This document shows, piece after piece, positions 28,633-36,404 of a DNA stretch of 64,000 nucleotides. Position 1 is the stretch's first letter; each line of letters opens with the position of its first letter. The notes below the pieces were generated by a model. The model made no database searches and was not told the origin of the DNA. It worked only from the letters and a program-made list of their open reading frames with translations. Both the position numbers and the translations under genes were made by a program. Where the stretch lies: NCBI RefSeq assembly GCF_002215215.1, contig NZ_CP018632.1:5576501-5640500 (forward strand). Reading direction: 5' to 3'. Source of the DNA: Granulosicoccus antarcticus IMCC3135. Its GTDB lineage: Bacteria; Pseudomonadota; Gammaproteobacteria; Granulosicoccales; Granulosicoccaceae.

Positions 28633-28674
28633 AGGGCTGGAGACAGAATAAAATCATATTTCTGTCCCAGCCCT
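28633..28674. terminator. Long hairpin between uvrB and acnB
   Basis: Arms AGGGCTGG (28633-28640) and CCAGCCCT (28667-28674), continued by GACAGAA (28642-28648) and TTCTGTC (28660-28666), give 15 pairs with one bulged A and an 11-base A/T-rich loop. It starts 60 bases after the uvrB stop and lies in the acnB upstream region. It could be a uvrB terminator lacking a T-run or a structured element of the acnB leader. Confidence 0.55.
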
Positions 28675-28734
28675 TAGCGACCGCAAGGCTCTGCAGCCGT
28701 TGCCTCGCCATTCGATCACCCGAACTCGGTCACA

Positions 28735-30759
28735 TCAGCCTTCCTTGAAAACCACTTCCCTGACCTGCTCAAGTTCATCTCTAAGAGCTGCGGCACGCTC
28801 GAATTCCAGATTACGCGCACATTCGTACATTTCCTTTTCCAGCTCCTTTATGCGTTTAGCTGCCTGTGCCGCCGACAAATTCTCGATCTTTGCCACACTG
28901 GCCGTCTTCGCACTTTTTCCTGTTGCTGATCTTCCACGCCGCTTGTCTCCCTGCGAGGAACCACCCGCCTCCATCACATCGTTGATGGACTTGGTAATAC
29001 CCACCGGCGTGATGCCATGATCCAGGTTGTATCGAATCTGAACCTCGCGACGACGATTGGTTTCATCGATAGCGCGCTGCATCGACCCTGTCAGATTATC
29101 TGCGTACAGAATCGCTTTGCCGTGCAAGTTACGCGCGGCTCTGCCAATGGTTTGTATCAACGATCGTTCGGAGCGCAGAAAGCCCTCCTTGTCGGCGTCC
29201 AGTATTGCCACCAGTGAGACTTCCGGCAGATCGAGTCCCTCGCGCAACAGGTTGATTCCGACGATGACATCGAAAACACCCAATCGCAAATCGCGAATGA
29301 TTTCGCTGCGCTCGACGGTATCCACGTCGGAATGCAGATAACGCACCTTGACATCATGCTCACCAAGAAAGTCGGTCAGATCCTCTGACATGCGCTTGGT
29401 TAGCGTGGTGATCAGCACCCGCTCATGGCGAGAGACTCTGTCATGAATCTCCGACAGCACATCTTCAACCTGAGTCCGGGCCGGACGAATTTCCACATCA
29501 GGGTCAATCAGACCCGTTGGCCTGACGACCAGTTCCACTGTCTGGTCTGCATGATCGCGCTCATAGTTGCCAGGAGTTGCCGATACAAAGATTGTCTGCG
29601 GTGACAACAACTCCCACTCCTCGAATTTGAGCGGCCGGTTATCCAGTGCCGAGGGCATTCGGAATCCGAAATTGACCAGATTTTCCTTGCGTGAACGATC
29701 ACCTTTGTACATCGCACCCAACTGCGGCACCGTGACATGACTTTCATCGATGAACAGCAGACTGTCCTCCGGTAGATAGTCGAACAGACACGGCGGTGGC
29801 TCACCAGGAAGCCGGCCAGACAGGTAACGTGAATAGTTCTCGATACCAGAGCAGTAGCCCAGCTCGTAGATCATCTCCAGATCGAACTGCGTGCGCTGCT
29901 GAAGCCGCTGGGCCTCCACAAGCTTGCCGGCAGCAGTCAGTTGCTCCAGCCGTTCGCGCAATTCATCCTTGATCAGGTCCGTTGCATCCAGCAGGCGCTC
30001 TCTTGGCGTGACGTAATGGGTCTTCGGATATATCGTCAGCCGCGGCACCTTCTGCACAACCTCCCCGGTCAGAGGGTCGAAAAAACTCAGAGCCTCGATC
30101 TCGTCGTCAAAAAGCTCTACACGGATTGCATTCCTTTCCGAATCTGCCGGGTATACATCGATGATCTCTCCACGTACCCGGTAGGTACCGCGTTTGAGCT
30201 CCGTATCATTGCGGGTGTACTGCAACTCGGCGAGGCGTCTGAGTACATCGCGCTGATTGACGATCTCCCCCCTTTTAAGGTGCAGCACCATCTTGTGGTA
30301 TTGCTGCGGATCTCCGAGGCCGTATATGGACGACACAGTGGCCACGATAACGGTGTCCCGGCGCTCGAACAGCGCCTTCGTTGCCGACAGTCGCATCTGT
30401 TCGATATGCTCATTGATGGATGAATCCTTTTCAATGAACGTATCGCTGGCCGGCACATAGGCTTCTGGCTGGTAGTAATCGTAATAGGAGACAAAATACT
30501 CAACCGCGTTGTTGGGGAAGAACTCCTTGAACTCACCATACAACTGAGCGGCCAGCGTCTTGTTCGGTGCCAGCACGATCGCAGGGCGCTGCTTTTGCTG
30601 GAGAATATTGGCAATCGTGAACGTCTTGCCCGAGCCTGTGACACCCAGCAACGTCTGATAAGCCAGACCGTCATCAATACCAGCAACCAGCTTTTCAATG
30701 GCTTCTGGCTGGTGTCCTGCCGGCTTGTAGCTTGTGTGCAGGTCAAATTTGATGGACAT
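28735..30759 (-). CDS. uvrB: Excinuclease ABC subunit UvrB
   Basis: A 674-residue protein (E. coli 673). Visible in order: the helicase domain 1a with [17 protein letters not shown] (Walker A, about 36-52); the beta-hairpin region [20 protein letters not shown], which is the DNA-probing hairpin with its tyrosines; [18 protein letters not shown] (Walker B/DESH); the C-terminal helicase half with [20 protein letters not shown] and [10 protein letters not shown]; and the terminal UVR motif ([20 protein letters not shown]) that contacts UvrC. It verifies damage delivered by UvrA and loads UvrC. Probably monocistronic; no SOS box was confidently seen upstream. Confidence 0.98.
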   Translation of the reverse strand: MSIKFDLHTSYKPAGHQPEAIEKLVAGIDDGLAYQTLLGVTGSGKTFTIANILQQKQRPAIVLAPNKTLAAQLYGEFKEFFPNNAVEYFVSYYDYYQPEAYVPASDTFIEKDSSINEHIEQMRLSATKALFERRDTVIVATVSSIYGLGDPQQYHKMVLHLKRGEIVNQRDVLRRLAELQYTRNDTELKRGTYRVRGEIIDVYPADSERNAIRVELFDDEIEALSFFDPLTGEVVQKVPRLTIYPKTHYVTPRERLLDATDLIKDELRERLEQLTAAGKLVEAQRLQQRTQFDLEMIYELGYCSGIENYSRYLSGRLPGEPPPCLFDYLPEDSLLFIDESHVTVPQLGAMYKGDRSRKENLVNFGFRMPSALDNRPLKFEEWELLSPQTIFVSATPGNYERDHADQTVELVVRPTGLIDPDVEIRPARTQVEDVLSEIHDRVSRHERVLITTLTKRMSEDLTDFLGEHDVKVRYLHSDVDTVERSEIIRDLRLGVFDVIVGINLLREGLDLPEVSLVAILDADKEGFLRSERSLIQTIGRAARNLHGKAILYADNLTGSMQRAIDETNRRREVQIRYNLDHGITPVGITKSINDVMEAGGSSQGDKRRGRSATGKSAKTASVAKIENLSAAQAAKRIKELEKEMYECARNLEFERAAALRDELEQVREVVFKEG

Positions 30760-30836
30760 GAATCTCCAGAAAGCGCATCAGATCACCAATTGTACCTTCA
30801 AGCTGAAGATTGATTGAAAAAATACAAGCCAAACGG

Positions 30837-30865
30837 TTGACCTACCGAAAAATAGTCTTTACAAT
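30837..30865 (+). promoter_or_regulatory. Sigma-70 promoter of tRNA-Asn
   Basis: -35 TTGACC (30837-30842) and -10 TACAAT (30860-30865) with exactly 17 bases between. The -10 ends 10 bases before the tRNA 5' end, giving a leader of only a few bases. Confidence 0.8.
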
Positions 30866-30875
30866 TCGACTCGAT

Positions 30876-30951
30876 TCCCTGGTAGCTCAGTTGGTAGAGC
30901 AAATGACTGTTAATCATTGGGTCGGCGGTTCGAGCCCGTCCCAGGGAGCCA
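30876..30951 (+). tRNA. tRNA-Asn (anticodon GTT)
   Basis: A 76-base cloverleaf. The acceptor stem TCCCTGG pairs with CCAGGGA, followed by G and an encoded CCA. The D arm is GCTC...GAGC. The anticodon loop has GTT at 30909-30911 inside the stem ATGAC/ATCAT region, and the T arm carries GGTTCGAGCC. It reads AAC/AAU. It marks the left edge of an accessory pocket that extends to tRNA-Pro at 35586. Confidence 0.97.
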
Positions 30952-30965
30952 AGTCAATTGTAAAT

Positions 30966-30989
30966 AGCCCTATTTGTTTAGGGCTTTTT
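30966..30989 (+). terminator. Intrinsic terminator of tRNA-Asn
   Basis: Arms AGCCCTA (30966-30972) and TAGGGCT (30979-30985) with a six-base loop, running into five T residues (30985-30989), 14 bases after the tRNA CCA end. A textbook rho-independent terminator. Confidence 0.88.
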
Positions 30990-31412
30990 GCTTTCTGGCT
31001 TTTGCTAAATCACTATCTTAAAGACTAGCACCTCCCCCGCTCAACAGATTGATAGTGGATTGCACCACGTATCAATCACTGGTGAGCACAGCCTGAGCAC
31101 ACGGCACTGCTTCAGAGGCGCCCGGGAGAATATGCGCCGACGACCACTCGCAAACATCCCAGCACACCTATTGATGATTGGGCGAGCCCACTTCACGTTG
31201 GGACAGACTCTATTGGCTGATTTTCATGGCGCTAACGATAGGTGCCTGGGTAGCACGGCAGCAGCCGTCAGGCATGAGCTTGCCACCGGCGAACAAGTCG
31301 GATGTGCTTTCCACTCGCAAAAGGCGAGTGAGAGCGTCGCCTGACTGGAGAAGTGGCTCGACAAGAATCCAACGGCAAGTACAGGGGATCGGGCTACCGC
31401 CTGGATGAACGG
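30990..31412. other. 423-base stretch without supported genes, next to transposase remnant
   Basis: Short overlapping frames are present on both strands, but none has a family signature. A plus-strand frame at 31178-31408 has one hydrophobic stretch (LYWLIFMALTIGAWVA), and the minus strand is also open over most of it, so coding status is undecided. A small hairpin ACTCGC (31314-31319) / GCGAGT (31324-31329) is visible. The segment looks like decayed mobile-element flank. Confidence 0.4.
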
Positions 31413-31685
31413 TTAGTTGCTGCCACGATCGGCGGGACTTTGAAGAAAGCCGATAATGTAGGAGGTAGCTATGGGTAACCGTTGCAGTTGTTGTTTTGGC
31501 CATAAGGTACGGAAGCCGTGGGACTTTCTCATGGTGAATTTTGGTTTGTTGTTGAAGCCTTCGACCACGCCGCTGGAGAGCTGGCCATTAGCCTTGAACC
31601 AGCTCATCAGAAGTGGCCGATGATTGCGCAATGTTTTGGCCATTTTCTCCATCGGTTCGATCTTGAATCGCGCGGCTCGAGTGCA
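31413..31685 (-). pseudogene. C-terminal remnant of an ISL3-family transposase
   Basis: About 90 residues remain. The frame holds FKIEPMEKMAKTLRNHRPLL followed by MSWFKANGQLSSGVVEGFNN and KFTMRKSHGFRT, the hallmark C-terminal block of ISL3 transposases that carries the last acidic catalytic residue (Glu of VVEGFNNK). The frame is closed by a TAG at 31686-31688 upstream, so the N-terminal three quarters, including the other catalytic acids and DNA-binding domain, are gone. After HGFRT the sequence departs from the usual ending, suggesting a frameshift or junction. No terminal inverted repeats were recognised. It is a fossil of an insertion near tRNA-Asn. Confidence 0.75.
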
Positions 31686-31862
31686 CTAGGCAGTGGGCAA
31701 TGCAAGGTAACCAACGATTAAGGCCTGCGAAAGCTCTGCGCTATACCAAGCGCATCGACAGGCACCAATTTTCTAACATTCATCCTCCCTTCCAGCATCG
31801 CATGTCGGCATTGCTGCTCGAGGCTATGAAACGACGATAGCCATCAAGCAGCACACAACCGA

Positions 31863-33698
31863 CTAGGGAAGAAAATCCTCCGCATAGATAAACTCAAGCT
31901 CTTTCTCGAACGGATTGTAGGATTGAGCACTCAGCTCTTCACTATCGTAAATACCCTTGCGTGCTAACTGATGTGATACCACTGAACCATCACCTACATA
32001 CTCATCGACCTGCAGGGTTTGAGCATCGCTGGCGCTATAGTTAAGTACAAATTCACGCCCTTCGTTACCGACCGAGATCGTCGCACCACCGTCTTGAAAA
32101 TATTGACCGTTGAACCCCGATGCGTAGAACTGCTCACCCTCAACCGTTGTGAGACCGGCCGGGACCAACACCTCAGGAGGCGAGCCATAATAAAATGCAA
32201 CTCCTGACACAACTGCGGATTCAAATCCATCGGCGTTCATCCTGGACGATGTCAATTCATATTCGCCCGTTGATTCATTGAATGACCTGGCGGCCTGCAA
32301 CACCCAATCATCAACGATAGACTTGGGGAAACTCGGATAATCAGCTCGCATACCAAGCACAAGCATCGAGTTTTGTTGATCATAGGCCGAATAGTCAAGG
32401 GCAGATGCCTCAATCGTTCCAGCTTCATCACGATAATCTACCTGATAGAATGTCACTCCACGTGGAAAATCCTCTTCGTTCAGAGCGCTAAAAGCGCCTG
32501 AGAAACTCCGTCCGTTATCCCTACAATCTGCAAAATAGGTGAATTCATCGCGTATCTGCTTACTCGTATAAAAATAACCACCCTCTGGACATTCAAAACG
32601 ATAATCAAGTAATGAGGGGGCCCACTGGCCTATTGACAAGCCATTGAAGTCTGGAGTGAGTTCCGCTGGACGATCACTGCCATCGCTGGCGTACTTTATA
32701 TAGTCCAGCTCACCCGCATCTATCTTCTGCAGAACATCAATCGCAAATTTCTCGATTAATTTGAATGGCTTCAAATTCTGCATCGTATAGTACTCATCAA
32801 CCAGCCCTTCAACATCAATTGACTCTGGAGCAGAGGCCCCGCTGGCGACAGTAACACCGACGAACCTCTCTCCGGTGGTGTGATTGATAACGATGTATTG
32901 CCCTGCCTCAGCCATTGTGCATGAACGCCCACCCTCACAATAGGTCGGCGTGCTGTAGATGCCTTGCACTTCATACCAGCCATCATCTGGCCATGAGATA
33001 ACGTTACCTTCGACTTGAATTCTTGAGGGGTCTCCGTCGGCAACATCGTCTTTAACGACAATATTGTCAAAACGCTCCCCCGTTGTATGATTGATTACCA
33101 AGTAGCTTCCCGGACTAACATCACAGCTACTTCCGCCACTGCAGTAGGTCGTCGCACCATCTATCGACTGCACCTGATACCAGCCGTTATCCGGCCAGAA
33201 GATTCGGCCATTTCCAGATCGAATATCCGCATCACCAGGCACCTCCTCTCCGATAACGTTGATACCACTGAAACGCTCGCCCGTTGTATGGTTGACTACC
33301 AAGTAGCTCCCCGGGTCGACTTGACAACTACTTCCACCATTGCAGTAAGTAGTCGCACCATTTGTCGATTGCACCTGATACCAGCCGTTATCCGGCCAGG
33401 TAATAACGTCGCCTACAACCCAAACCCCACCATTGACAGGCACCACTTCACCACCTACGACAACGTCACTGAATGATTCACCCGTGGTGTGATTTATCAC
33501 CTTATACCTGCCCGCCCCTACCTCACACGAACTTCCGCCATTACAGTAGATTATTGCACCATAGGGGGATTGCACCTGATACCAGCCATCATCCGGCCAG
33601 GAAATGATATTACCCACGACTGTAGGCGCCGCATTGACAACCTGTGCAGCAAACAGGACACCTGCAGCAAGCAGCAATTTTCCATGGAATTTTTGCAT
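31863..33698 (-). CDS. Secreted protein with four Cys-paired WPDxGWYxVQ repeats
   Basis: A 611-residue protein from ATG 33698 (an upstream GTG at 33716 is in frame). It has a signal peptide (MQKFHGKLLLAAGVLFAAQV, cleavage near VNAA). Four tandem repeats follow with a 67-68-residue period, covering roughly bases 32847-33611. Each contains ISWPD(D/N)GWYQVQS, YCxGGxSC and VINHTTGERF. The two cysteines are six apart in every repeat, suggesting one disulfide per unit. The C-terminal half (about 295-611) is a separate acidic domain with DYRFECPEGGYFYT and FADCRDNGRSFSGA and no known signature. I do not recognise the family. It lies in the accessory pocket beside the ISL3 remnant. Confidence 0.75.
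   Translation of the reverse strand: MQKFHGKLLLAAGVLFAAQVVNAAPTVVGNIISWPDDGWYQVQSPYGAIIYCNGGSSCEVGAGRYKVINHTTGESFSDVVVGGEVVPVNGGVWVVGDVITWPDNGWYQVQSTNGATTYCNGGSSCQVDPGSYLVVNHTTGERFSGINVIGEEVPGDADIRSGNGRIFWPDNGWYQVQSIDGATTYCSGGSSCDVSPGSYLVINHTTGERFDNIVVKDDVADGDPSRIQVEGNVISWPDDGWYEVQGIYSTPTYCEGGRSCTMAEAGQYIVINHTTGERFVGVTVASGASAPESIDVEGLVDEYYTMQNLKPFKLIEKFAIDVLQKIDAGELDYIKYASDGSDRPAELTPDFNGLSIGQWAPSLLDYRFECPEGGYFYTSKQIRDEFTYFADCRDNGRSFSGAFSALNEEDFPRGVTFYQVDYRDEAGTIEASALDYSAYDQQNSMLVLGMRADYPSFPKSIVDDWVLQAARSFNESTGEYELTSSRMNADGFESAVVSGVAFYYGSPPEVLVPAGLTTVEGEQFYASGFNGQYFQDGGATISVGNEGREFVLNYSASDAQTLQVDEYVGDGSVVSHQLARKGIYDSEELSAQSYNPFEKELEFIYAEDFLP
32847..33611 (-). repeat. Four tandem coding repeats of about 201-204 bases
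   Basis: The repeat units begin at the Trp of WPD at about 33599, 33398, 33197 and 32993 (minus strand). The first three periods at protein level are 67, 67 and 68 residues. Conservation is strongest at WPDxGWYxVQ, YCxGGxSC and INHTTGERF, with variable linkers, as expected from old tandem duplication rather than slippage. Confidence 0.8.
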
Positions 33699-33760
33699 GA
33701 ACAAACTAGCCACCACTTTTTAGAATGAACCCACAAGCTACCAGAGTAGGTATGACAAGA

Positions 33761-33798
33761 GAACGTACCTTCAGCGGTACTAGTACCGACGTACGTTC
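33761..33798. repeat. Nested perfect palindromes upstream of the repeat-protein gene
   Basis: The outer arms GAACGTAC (33761-33768) and GTACGTTC (33791-33798) enclose a perfect 14-base palindrome, CGGTACTAGTACCG (33775-33788). It lies 63-100 bases upstream of the repeat-protein start and overlaps the stop of the small frame at 33780-33998. It could be an operator, a terminator of that frame or a mobile-element end. Confidence 0.5.
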
Positions 33799-33998
33799 AT
33801 GAGCCACTTGATAGTGCGGACTCTGGCTTGCAGTTTGCCGCCGGGGGACATTCGGAGTGAGGAGCGAAGCAGCGGTGTTGTGTCATCGCTTGCCTCGGCA
33901 TCACTAACCAACTTGATTTGCATGAGACCATCATCGGCGGGGATCACCAGATTCAAGCTCGGCTCAACCAATCGATTCATCTGAAGAGCACGAGACAA
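33780..33998 (-). CDS. Possible small 72-residue protein of unknown function
   Basis: A 72-residue frame with mixed composition (MSRALQMNRLVEPSLNLVIP ... SPGGKLQARVRTIKWLMNVR). It has a basic, Trp-containing C-terminus and no signal or membrane segment. No family is recognised and no strong ribosome site precedes it. The stop lies inside the nested palindrome, which would make a natural terminator. It lies 82 bases upstream of the repeat-protein gene on the same strand, so it could be an upstream partner, a fragment of a longer lost gene, or chance. The opposite strand is also open here, which weakens the case. Confidence 0.25.
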   Translation of the reverse strand: MSRALQMNRLVEPSLNLVIPADDGLMQIKLVSDAEASDDTTPLLRSSLRMSPGGKLQARVRTIKWLMNVRRY

Positions 33999-34308
33999 TA
34001 GGTGTTACCAGACATGCTGCCAAGAGAATATGATTAACGCCATCAGGTACTCGCAATATGTCCCTGAAAAGCGTCACTCCCAATCTAACGGATAATTTAG
34101 ATTATAGGAGCGACTGAACACATCACACAACTCAGAAGACACGGCACGGATGGCTTCTGCATTCGCTTTGTTGCTCAGGAACAACTCTGAGAACCTGCCC
34201 CAGAATTTCTTGTGGTTTTTAACGAGAGATTATTCACAGGAAACAAGATATTGAAGCTGGCGGAGCTGGCATTAGACCAGCTCTCGACAACACCCCAGAT
34301 TCAGCAAC
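33999..34308. other. 310-base gap with two hairpins, no gene
   Basis: No supported frame. It holds an inverted repeat AATCTAA (34082-34088) / TTAGATT (34097-34103) with an eight-base loop. A second hairpin, GAGCTGG (34263-34269) / CCAGCTC (34277-34283), lies 26 bases beyond the stop of the leftward 34309 gene and may be its terminator. Confidence 0.45.
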
Positions 34309-35523
34309 TCAGGAGCTACGCGTCTGATTCAATGATTTGAGCAGTTCATCCACGGCATCACGGCGAACTTGATCGTCAGTACGCGCCGAATCGGCCTGCG
34401 ATGGATTCAAGCCGGGAACCGACTGGCCATTCACACCTTCAACGGCAGGTTGGCGCAGCATGGCTTCGCGCTCACGCAGATAACGATCATAGTGCTCATC
34501 GCGCTCTACTTCGGCTTGAGGTTCGGCCTCAGACACTACAGGCCGCTCATCAGCCAACTCGCTGTGCGGCTGCTGAACCTGGACAGGCACTTCAGCTGCA
34601 ACAACCGGCACCACCTTCTCAGGCACTACCATTTTCTCAGGCACTGCAGCGGCCGTTGTGGCTGGCGCTGGCGTGCTCTTGACCGGCTCCATCAAAATGG
34701 CACCGCTTTCCAGTGACAACAGCGCACCTTGGTGCATGGTATCGCTGATGTCCTTGAGATCTTTGTTTGAAAAATTACCCAACGATGCCAGCGTATTGAG
34801 GTCATCGAAAATTGGCAGAGACTGAACCACAACGTCAAGATCAATATCCTGATCGGAGTCGATATCAGCCAGAGCGGCAGGGATCGAATCGATAACTGCA
34901 AAGACCGCAGCAACACTGTCTTTTTCGCCCGTGAACTGCAGCTCGCGATCTTTCTTGCGCTTGCTACCGATGCTGTCCAGACGAAGATCCATAGCCGGCT
35001 TGCGAGCAATACTGGCGCAAGCCGAGTACAGCATGTCGATGCCGTCGATAGCACGTGCAATACGATCTGGGTCAGATGCCCGCTCACCTGCGTCGGTCAG
35101 GCGGATATGCAGACGACCTTCGCCTGATTCCAGCGCCTCGGCGCGTGCGGAATCATCCTTGACAGTACCGAGCAACGAAACCATTGCAGGCAGATGACTA
35201 CTGGCAAACATCACACGACTTGCCAGTCGGACAATTTCAGCTTGTTGTTGACGTGGGTCGTCTACGTTACTCAGCAAATTTTGCCAGTAATCAGTAGAAC
35301 CCAGGGATTCAAGATGCAGGCAATTGACAACCCGCCTTTCTGACGCCGACATGGCATCAAAGCGATCCAGTATGAGAGCACCAGCATGGCCCAAACGCGC
35401 CGCTGCTGCTGTACGCTGGTCACCCTTGGCCGATCGGTATTGATCAACTACCGCCCGGATTTCGGACTTGTTGAGAATATCGACTATTTTACTAACGGCC
35501 ATGCGCAGATCGTCTGCGTGCAT
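34309..35523 (-). CDS. Unrecognised 404-residue soluble protein
   Basis: The frame is open back into tRNA-Pro, but that part is only translated tRNA. I place the start at ATG 35523 (MHADDLRMAVSKIVDIL) because GGAG lies seven bases upstream; an ATG four codons earlier (35535) is also possible. Residues about 1-290 are helical and mixed, with blocks such as MSASERRVVNCLHLESLG and IARAIDGIDMLYSACASIAR and the acidic DIDSDQDIDLDVVVQSL. Residues about 300-355 form a Pro/Ala/Val/Glu-rich linker, and the end (YDRYLREREAMLRQ, VRRDAVDELLKSLNQ) is short charged helices. No signal peptide or membrane segment. No family recognised. It follows tRNA-Pro by 62 bases and may share its transcript. Confidence 0.72.
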   Translation of the reverse strand: MHADDLRMAVSKIVDILNKSEIRAVVDQYRSAKGDQRTAAAARLGHAGALILDRFDAMSASERRVVNCLHLESLGSTDYWQNLLSNVDDPRQQQAEIVRLASRVMFASSHLPAMVSLLGTVKDDSARAEALESGEGRLHIRLTDAGERASDPDRIARAIDGIDMLYSACASIARKPAMDLRLDSIGSKRKKDRELQFTGEKDSVAAVFAVIDSIPAALADIDSDQDIDLDVVVQSLPIFDDLNTLASLGNFSNKDLKDISDTMHQGALLSLESGAILMEPVKSTPAPATTAAAVPEKMVVPEKVVPVVAAEVPVQVQQPHSELADERPVVSEAEPQAEVERDEHYDRYLREREAMLRQPAVEGVNGQSVPGLNPSQADSARTDDQVRRDAVDELLKSLNQTRSS

Positions 35524-35585
35524 GTTGGACTCCATTGACACCTGACTACCCAAGGTAATCGGCAGACTTTTTGACTCCTGAAGAC

Positions 35586-35662
<77 letters not shown>

Positions 35663-35763
35663 CCAGAGCCACGAATTCTAACGCATACGAAGACTTATTT
35701 GTGAGCTCTGCATGAAATATTCACGACATTGAGAATTATTTTTTCCGCAAGCCTACTGAAAAC

Positions 35764-36123
35764 CTAACCAGTTCTCAAAATTCGTAGCAGATCTTCCAAC
35801 TCGGAACGTAGCTGTCTGATCATCTGCTGTGATTGAGTATTATCATCCTTGACCAGATCACCCGCCAGATGCTGACGAGCACCACCAATAGTGTAGCCAT
35901 CCTGATACAGCAGGCTACGTATCTGACGAATCAACATCACATCGTGTCGTTGATAATAGCGACGATTACCACGGCGCTTGACCGGCTCCAGCCCCGGGAA
36001 CTCCTGCTCCCAGTAGCGCAGCACGTGCGGCTTGACCATACACAAGTCGCTGACCTCACCAATGGTGAAGTAGCGCTTGTTGGGTATGGTCGGGAGTTCG
36101 TTATTGTTACTGATTTCCAGCAT
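35764..36123 (-). CDS. MerR-family regulator
   Basis: A 119-residue protein. The N-terminal MerR winged helix reads [40 protein letters not shown] and [18 protein letters not shown], and a dimerisation coiled coil ([20 protein letters not shown]) ends the protein. No effector domain follows the coil, so the ligand, if any, is unknown. It overlaps ihfA by 17 bases. A short MerR-type gene directly after ihfA at the end of the pheST operon is a conserved gammaproteobacterial arrangement. Its target is not known. Confidence 0.9.
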   Translation of the reverse strand: MLEISNNNELPTIPNKRYFTIGEVSDLCMVKPHVLRYWEQEFPGLEPVKRRGNRRYYQRHDVMLIRQIRSLLYQDGYTIGGARQHLAGDLVKDDNTQSQQMIRQLRSELEDLLRILRTG

Positions 36124-36403
36124 AAGCTTCTACGCGTGCCTTCAGTTTTTGCCCAGGTCGGAACGTAACCACTCGTCGGGCAGAGATAGGTATCTCCTCA
36201 CCTGTCTTGGGGTTACGTCCTGGCCGTTGGCTTTTATTACGCAAGACAAAATTGCCGAAACCCGACAATTTGACGTCGTAACCGCTTTCCAGCGCTACCC
36301 TGACCTCTTCAAAGAAGTGCTCGACGAACTCCTTGGCCTCACGCTTGTTGAGTCCAAGTTCATCGAACAACATCTCTGCCATTGCTGCCTTTGTTAGCGC
36401 CAT
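36107..36403 (-). CDS. ihfA: Integration host factor subunit alpha
   Basis: A 98-residue HU/IHF-family protein (E. coli 99). It shows [20 protein letters not shown], the [16 protein letters not shown] helix, [20 protein letters not shown] (the beta arm) and [20 protein letters not shown], with the intercalating proline of RPGRNPKTG at the arm tip and the [10 protein letters not shown] tail. With IHF-beta (not in the window) it bends DNA at specific sites. It starts one base after pheT, as in E. coli, where ihfA is cotranscribed with pheST. Confidence 0.97.
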   Translation of the reverse strand: MALTKAAMAEMLFDELGLNKREAKEFVEHFFEEVRVALESGYDVKLSGFGNFVLRNKSQRPGRNPKTGEEIPISARRVVTFRPGQKLKARVEAYAGNQ

Positions 36404-36404
36404 C

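Noticed and set aside
30810..31028. 72-residue frame covering tRNA-Asn
   Set aside because: It is the translation of the tRNA and its terminator; the tRNA structure explains the sequence.
31210..31503. 97-residue minus-strand frame overlapping the ISL3 remnant
   Set aside because: It runs through the transposase fossil in another frame with no signature of its own.
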